64,000 nt of DNA, taken from Advenella sp. S44 (GTDB lineage Bacteria; Pseudomonadota; Gammaproteobacteria; Burkholderiales; Burkholderiaceae_B). Every line of letters starts with the position of its first letter. Positions within the stretch are counted from its first letter, which is position 1. Position numbers and translations under genes: made by a program. The notes under the pieces are model-generated. The model searched no databases, had not been told where the DNA came from, and saw only the letters and a program-made list of their open reading frames with translations. The DNA lies in assembly GCF_002810445.1 (NCBI RefSeq), contig NZ_NEXS01000011.1, positions 248,001 to 312,000 of the forward strand, given 5' to 3'. Shown here piece by piece: positions 60,693-64,000 of this stretch.

Positions 60693-60755
60693 ATATGTTG
60701 TGGGAAAAGCGATATGAGTAAGGGGCAAATTCGTATGAGCCGCAGGCAAATCTGT
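60693..60755. repeat. Three tandem 21-bp units upstream of cbpA
   Basis: The plus strand holds units at 60693-60713, 60714-60734 and 60735-60755, for example ATGAGTAAGGGGCAAATTCG and ATGAGCCGCAGGCAAATCTG. The shared core is GGCAAAT. The array lies between cbpA and the end of the IclR gene and starts about 110 bp before the cbpA ATG. It is related in period and core to the arrays at 48.6 and 55.7 kb. Confidence 0.6.
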
Positions 60756-60760
60756 GGCGG

Positions 60761-61513
60761 TTACGGGTGCCAGGTAGTCCGCTGTGCGCCGGCCGACAGA
60801 CCTTTGTGTTTGCCACCCAGGGCCAGAGACAATCTATTGGCCTTGGCGATCAGGGTTTCGGCATACCCCTTGAGAATGAAACGGGACAATCGGCTGGAGG
60901 GCCCGGAGATACTGATGGCCCCAAGCAGTTTCCAATTGACGCCGTAAACGGGCGCTGAAATGCTTGCCACATCCTGGTCGCGCTCGCCAATTGAAATATA
61001 GTAGCCGCTGCGGCGAATAACATCGTATTGCCGGCCGGGCTTTCCGGAAAAGGCAAGAATAACTTTGCCCGGCGAGCCCTTGTCCAGCGGCAGTACCTGG
61101 CCGACGCTGATATGGAACCGTATTGCCTGCGGACCTTCGACGCGATACAAGCAGATCCGTGCCTCCCCTTCCTGTACGAAAAAGGTGGAACTCTCCGAGG
61201 ACAGGGCCGACAACTCCTGCAGGACGGGCTCAACCGCAGCCGAGACATCAAAAGACGAGCGGTATCTCGCGCCAAGCCAGCCAGCCGCCGGCCCAAGGCG
61301 CCATGCGCCGTCCTCTCGCTGCACCAGATAGCGGTGATGCGCCAGGGTACGCGCAATGCGCAATACCGTCGACTTATGCAACTGGCTTCTGGTGCTCAGT
61401 TGCAGCAGAGACAGATATTCATCATCCGGCTGGAAACTTTCAAGCAGGCTGATGGCGCGCGACACGGCAATCACCTTCTCGCCATCTTTTTCCTGATCTT
61501 TTTTATTCTTCAA
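60761..61513 (-). CDS. IclR-family regulator
   Basis: From a TTG at 61513 the protein has 250 residues; this codon has a perfect AGGAGG eight bases upstream, while the ATG at 61576 has no ribosome site. The N-terminal winged helix includes LHKSTVLRIARTLAHHRYL, the effector domain LYRVEGPQAIRFHISVGQ and PLDKGSPGKVILAF. It lies 227 bp downstream of the hydroxyacid dehydrogenase gene on the same strand and probably regulates that operon. Confidence 0.85.
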   Translation of the reverse strand: MKNKKDQEKDGEKVIAVSRAISLLESFQPDDEYLSLLQLSTRSQLHKSTVLRIARTLAHHRYLVQREDGAWRLGPAAGWLGARYRSSFDVSAAVEPVLQELSALSSESSTFFVQEGEARICLYRVEGPQAIRFHISVGQVLPLDKGSPGKVILAFSGKPGRQYDVIRRSGYYISIGERDQDVASISAPVYGVNWKLLGAISISGPSSRLSRFILKGYAETLIAKANRLSLALGGKHKGLSAGAQRTTWHP

Positions 61514-61740
61514 AACACCAGCCCTCCTCTCAATCCACTGCCCAAACCACAAAAGCGCGTGCGTTCCGCTACGCATCCCGTCATGAGCCGCTTTGCGCCG
61601 TCTACTACCTGCTACGTACCATGTAATATTACTGCGGGCCCCGGACGCACACCCACCATTAAATCACTGGCGGCATGCTTCTTGTGGCCTGTCACACTCG
61701 TCAGTTTATAGACATTTGATCATGTCATGCCAATGACACG

Positions 61741-62694
61741 CTACGCCGTTGCTTCTTTCCGTTCATGGATACCACTATCCACAAGACTGCGCAACAGATT
61801 TTCTGCGGCAGCCACACCCATATCGATATAAGCTTGTCCTGTGACTCCGCCTATATGCGGACTCAGGATAATTTGCGGCTCACCGAAAAATGCATGATTT
61901 TTATCCGGCGGCTCTTTAGCGAAACTGTCCAGCCCGGCGGCAAACACTTGGCCGGATCGCACCGCTGCCAGCAGTGCCGCCTCATCGACCAGGCCGCCGC
62001 GGGCGGTGTTGATCAGTATGACTCCCTGCCGACACGCGGCCAGTGTGTTCATACTGATCAAATTACGGTTATCATCGGTCAGTGGACAGTGCAGCGAGAT
62101 GAAATCCGCATCGGACCAGATTTGTTCAAGGGGTACCAGGGCGAGGTTGTCCTCCTGCGTCACAAAGGGGTCGTAGGCAATCACATTCAGCTCCATCGCG
62201 CGGCACATTGCGGCCATCTTGCGACCAATGCTGCCTAGTCCGATCAAACCAATGGTTTTGCTTCGCAGTTCGATGTTCTTGTGGTTGGCTTTGTCCCAGT
62301 GCCCGTCATGCATGCGTGCATTCAGTCGGGAAATGGACTTTGCACACGCCAGCAGCAACGCCAGTGCATGTTCGGCCACTGCAGCAGCGTTGGCACCCGC
62401 CGCTGCTCGCACAACAACACCATTGTCTTTGGCTGCAACCACATCAATCGTATCAATCCCGCTGCCATGCTTGGAAATCACCTTCAGGCTGCGCGCATGT
62501 TCTATAACCCTTCTGGTAATTCTGCCGTATCGCACAATGATGCCGATGGGATCATGCGCTTTCACAAGTGCAATAAGTTGCTGTTCGGTCGGCAAAGCGC
62601 CGGCATAAATGACGTCATAGTCCTGCAGCACTCGCAGTGCCTGGACAGCAAGGTCCGCCCCAGTGACCAGGATCTTGTGGCGTGGCGCAGTCAC
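61741..62694 (-). CDS. D-2-hydroxyacid dehydrogenase (phosphoglycerate dehydrogenase-like)
   Basis: This NAD-dependent enzyme has 317 residues: substrate domain with KHGSGIDTIDV, NAD motif IGLIGLGSIGRKMA, the catalytic Arg in NTARGGLVDE and the Glu/His pair in DSFAKEPPDKNH and SPHIGGVT. It lacks the C-terminal domains of serine-pathway SerA. The start overlaps the RraA-like gene stop by four bases. In this operon it probably reduces or oxidises a 2-oxo/2-hydroxy acid in a catabolic route. Confidence 0.9.
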   Translation of the reverse strand: MTAPRHKILVTGADLAVQALRVLQDYDVIYAGALPTEQQLIALVKAHDPIGIIVRYGRITRRVIEHARSLKVISKHGSGIDTIDVVAAKDNGVVVRAAAGANAAAVAEHALALLLACAKSISRLNARMHDGHWDKANHKNIELRSKTIGLIGLGSIGRKMAAMCRAMELNVIAYDPFVTQEDNLALVPLEQIWSDADFISLHCPLTDDNRNLISMNTLAACRQGVILINTARGGLVDEAALLAAVRSGQVFAAGLDSFAKEPPDKNHAFFGEPQIILSPHIGGVTGQAYIDMGVAAAENLLRSLVDSGIHERKEATA

Positions 62695-63377
62695 AATACT
62701 TCCCCCTGTCGCAATACACCGGCCTGCACAAGGGCATTGTTCAGCCAGGGTGCACCAAGGTTGCCGTCCAGGATCTGCGCAATCCTTTGGGCTTCAGCCT
62801 TCACTTTCTGCTCTGCCATCACCAGGATTTCTTCGATATTTTGCCCGGGGACCACAACCACACCGTCATCGTCGCCCACGATCAAGTCACCTGGGTTGAC
62901 AGTTGTACCCGCCAGCGTAATCGGCCAATTAATGCGACCACCAAGCGACTTGCTGGGGCCATTCGGATTGGTCCCGGCTGAAAACACCGGGAACGTGCCC
63001 GCGGCGATTTCTTCTGTATCGCGGGTCGCGCCATCAACAATAAAGCCAGCCAGACCTGCGGCCTGTGCCTGGGTAACCATAATGGTTCCACACAAGGCTG
63101 CAGTCAAATCGCCCTTGCCCTCAACCACAATGACATCTCCGGGCTGCGCCATGGCCAGCGCGGCATGAAACATCAGATTGTCGCCCGGGCGCACTTCTAC
63201 CGTAAATGCCGGTCCGGCAATCTTCATTCCCGGGGCCCGCGCTTGAATGCGCCCGCCCAGTGCGCCGCGACGCCCGCCCACGTCGGCCAGTATGGCTGCC
63301 TGATACTGCGCAGCCCGCCTGACCAGCTCCGGATCCGGTCGTCGAATGTCCTTGCGAATAAATGGTAAGTCCTTCAT
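62691..63377 (-). CDS. RraA-like aldolase (HMG/CHA aldolase family)
   Basis: From ATG 63377 (MKDLPFIRKDIRRPDPELV) the protein has 228 residues. The active-site pattern GFIVDGATRDTEEI with the Arg-Asp pair is that of the metal-dependent 4-hydroxy-4-methyl-2-oxoglutarate/4-carboxy-4-hydroxy-2-oxoadipate aldolases, rather than of the RNase E inhibitor RraA. Such enzymes give pyruvate. The gene overlaps the dehydrogenase gene and lies 19 bp behind a Bug receptor gene. Confidence 0.87.
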   Translation of the reverse strand: MKDLPFIRKDIRRPDPELVRRAAQYQAAILADVGGRRGALGGRIQARAPGMKIAGPAFTVEVRPGDNLMFHAALAMAQPGDVIVVEGKGDLTAALCGTIMVTQAQAAGLAGFIVDGATRDTEEIAAGTFPVFSAGTNPNGPSKSLGGRINWPITLAGTTVNPGDLIVGDDDGVVVVPGQNIEEILVMAEQKVKAEAQRIAQILDGNLGAPWLNNALVQAGVLRQGEVL

Positions 63378-63396
63378 GACGCTTGGCTGCTCCTGA

Positions 63397-64000
63397 TTAT
63401 TTGAGTGTGATATTTGCGGTATTGATAACATCGGCCCACATTGCGGTGTCGGTTTTAATTCTTTCAGCAAATACGCGCTGATCGCCATCAACCACCATCG
63501 CCCCGGAGTTCTCGATCTGTTCCTGGAACTTTTTATCGTCCATGGCCGTTCGGATGGCCTGACCCAATACGCTCACAATTTCATCAGGCGTTGCTGCGGG
63601 CACCAAAATGCCAAACCAGGTGGTTGCGTTAAAGCCCTTGAAGCCCGATTCATCCAGTGTCGGCACGTCGGGCAAGGTCTTCATACGAGCCAGGGAGGTA
63701 ACGGCCAGCGGCTTGATCTGTTTGTCATCAATCGCACCGGTCAAGGTGGATGCCGATGACATATACGCCTGAATCTGATTGCCAATCAGCGAAGGAATGC
63801 CGTCGGCGGCGCCCTTGTATGGGATATTTTCAATCTGGATGCCAGATTTTTGCTGAAACAGCACGGACGTCAAATGGGCCACCGTTCCAATGCCCGGAAT
63901 GCCAAAATTCATGCTGTTTGGCGCAGCATCCTTTACCTGCTCGATAAATTGCTGGGCATTCGAATATGTCGCCTGCTTGGGCCCGACAAAGACCAGCGGC
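63397..64000 (-). CDS. Bug/TctC-family substrate-binding protein, 5' end outside the window
   Basis: About 200 C-terminal residues are visible, read from the window edge: FVGPKQATYSNAQQFIEQV, then MNFGIPGIGTVAHLTSVLF, IENIPYKGAADGIPSLIGNQ and the C-terminal ERIKTDTAMWADVI, all typical of Bug proteins. The signal peptide and first lobe lie beyond 64000. It is probably the first visible gene of the Bug-RraA-dehydrogenase operon. Confidence 0.9.
   Translation of the reverse strand, partial: PLVFVGPKQATYSNAQQFIEQVKDAAPNSMNFGIPGIGTVAHLTSVLFQQKSGIQIENIPYKGAADGIPSLIGNQIQAYMSSASTLTGAIDDKQIKPLAVTSLARMKTLPDVPTLDESGFKGFNATTWFGILVPAATPDEIVSVLGQAIRTAMDDKKFQEQIENSGAMVVDGDQRVFAERIKTDTAMWADVINTANITLK

Noticed and set aside
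61723-61738. TGTCAT-GCCA-ATGACA inverted repeat behind the hydroxyacid dehydrogenase
   Set aside because: Short arms and no T-run; could be chance, and it is far from the operon's promoter.
62281-63168. 295-codon frame antisense to the RraA-like and dehydrogenase genes
   Set aside because: It spans two coupled genes on the other strand and has no recognisable protein features.

Overview
The window is a 64 kb piece of a Gram-negative chromosome. It most likely comes from the Betaproteobacteria, order Burkholderiales, probably the Alcaligenaceae (a relative of Bordetella, Alcaligenes or Advenella). This placement is an inference from gene content: four tripartite-tricarboxylate (Bug/TctC) binding proteins, a Burkholderiales-type porin, a cobalamin-dependent MetH, a CbpA/CbpM pair and many IclR, LysR and GntR regulated catabolic operons. 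No 16S rRNA gene is present, so genus is not settled.

Region 1 (1-21.2 kb) is mostly core genome: a CueR/CopA copper module with a recognisable 19-bp-spacer promoter, an acyl-CoA thioesterase, an OmpA-like lipoprotein, an XRE regulator, metH, a cobalamin riboswitch driving a BtuB-type receptor and a BtuF-type binding protein, a folB-ttcA-queF run, an EI24 membrane protein, and grxD, prmC, prfA and hemA on the minus strand. It ends with tRNA-Phe.

Region 2 (21.2-38.5 kb) looks like an acquired catabolic block. A frameshifted, N-terminally truncated tyrosine recombinase lies directly behind tRNA-Phe. It is followed by a Crp/Fnr regulator, a three-component cytochrome P450 system (reductase, 2Fe-2S ferredoxin, P450), an aldehyde dehydrogenase, an SDR, two Bug receptors, a hemerythrin, a two-component Rieske oxygenase, an FAH-type hydrolase, a porin, a ThDP enzyme and a LysR regulator. 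The genes fit uptake and oxidative breakdown of an aromatic or terpenoid-like acid, but the substrate cannot be read from the sequence.

Region 3 (38.5-48.4 kb) holds a sirtuin, a GntR-controlled KdgT permease/four-carbon acid sugar kinase/PdxA2 operon (D-threonate type) with an 18-bp perfect operator palindrome at its promoter, and an IclR-controlled operon (Bug receptor, 2,4'-dihydroxyacetophenone-dioxygenase-like cupin, two SDRs, IclR) with a 23-bp palindrome upstream.

Region 4 (48.4-64 kb) contains fetAB-like iron export genes and then the most unusual item: a two-gene operon encoding a TIR-transmembrane-beta-propeller protein (1127 aa) and a two-helix membrane protein with two NAD-binding folds and a C-terminal ryanodine-receptor (RyR) domain (580 aa). 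I propose this as a candidate signalling or defence module. It is followed by maeB with a divergent LysR gene, cbpMA, and an IclR/hydroxyacid dehydrogenase/RraA-like/Bug operon that runs off the window. Three intergenic regions in this part (48.6, 55.7 and 60.7 kb) carry degenerate tandem repeats of about 18-25 bp, exactly 21 bp at two of them.
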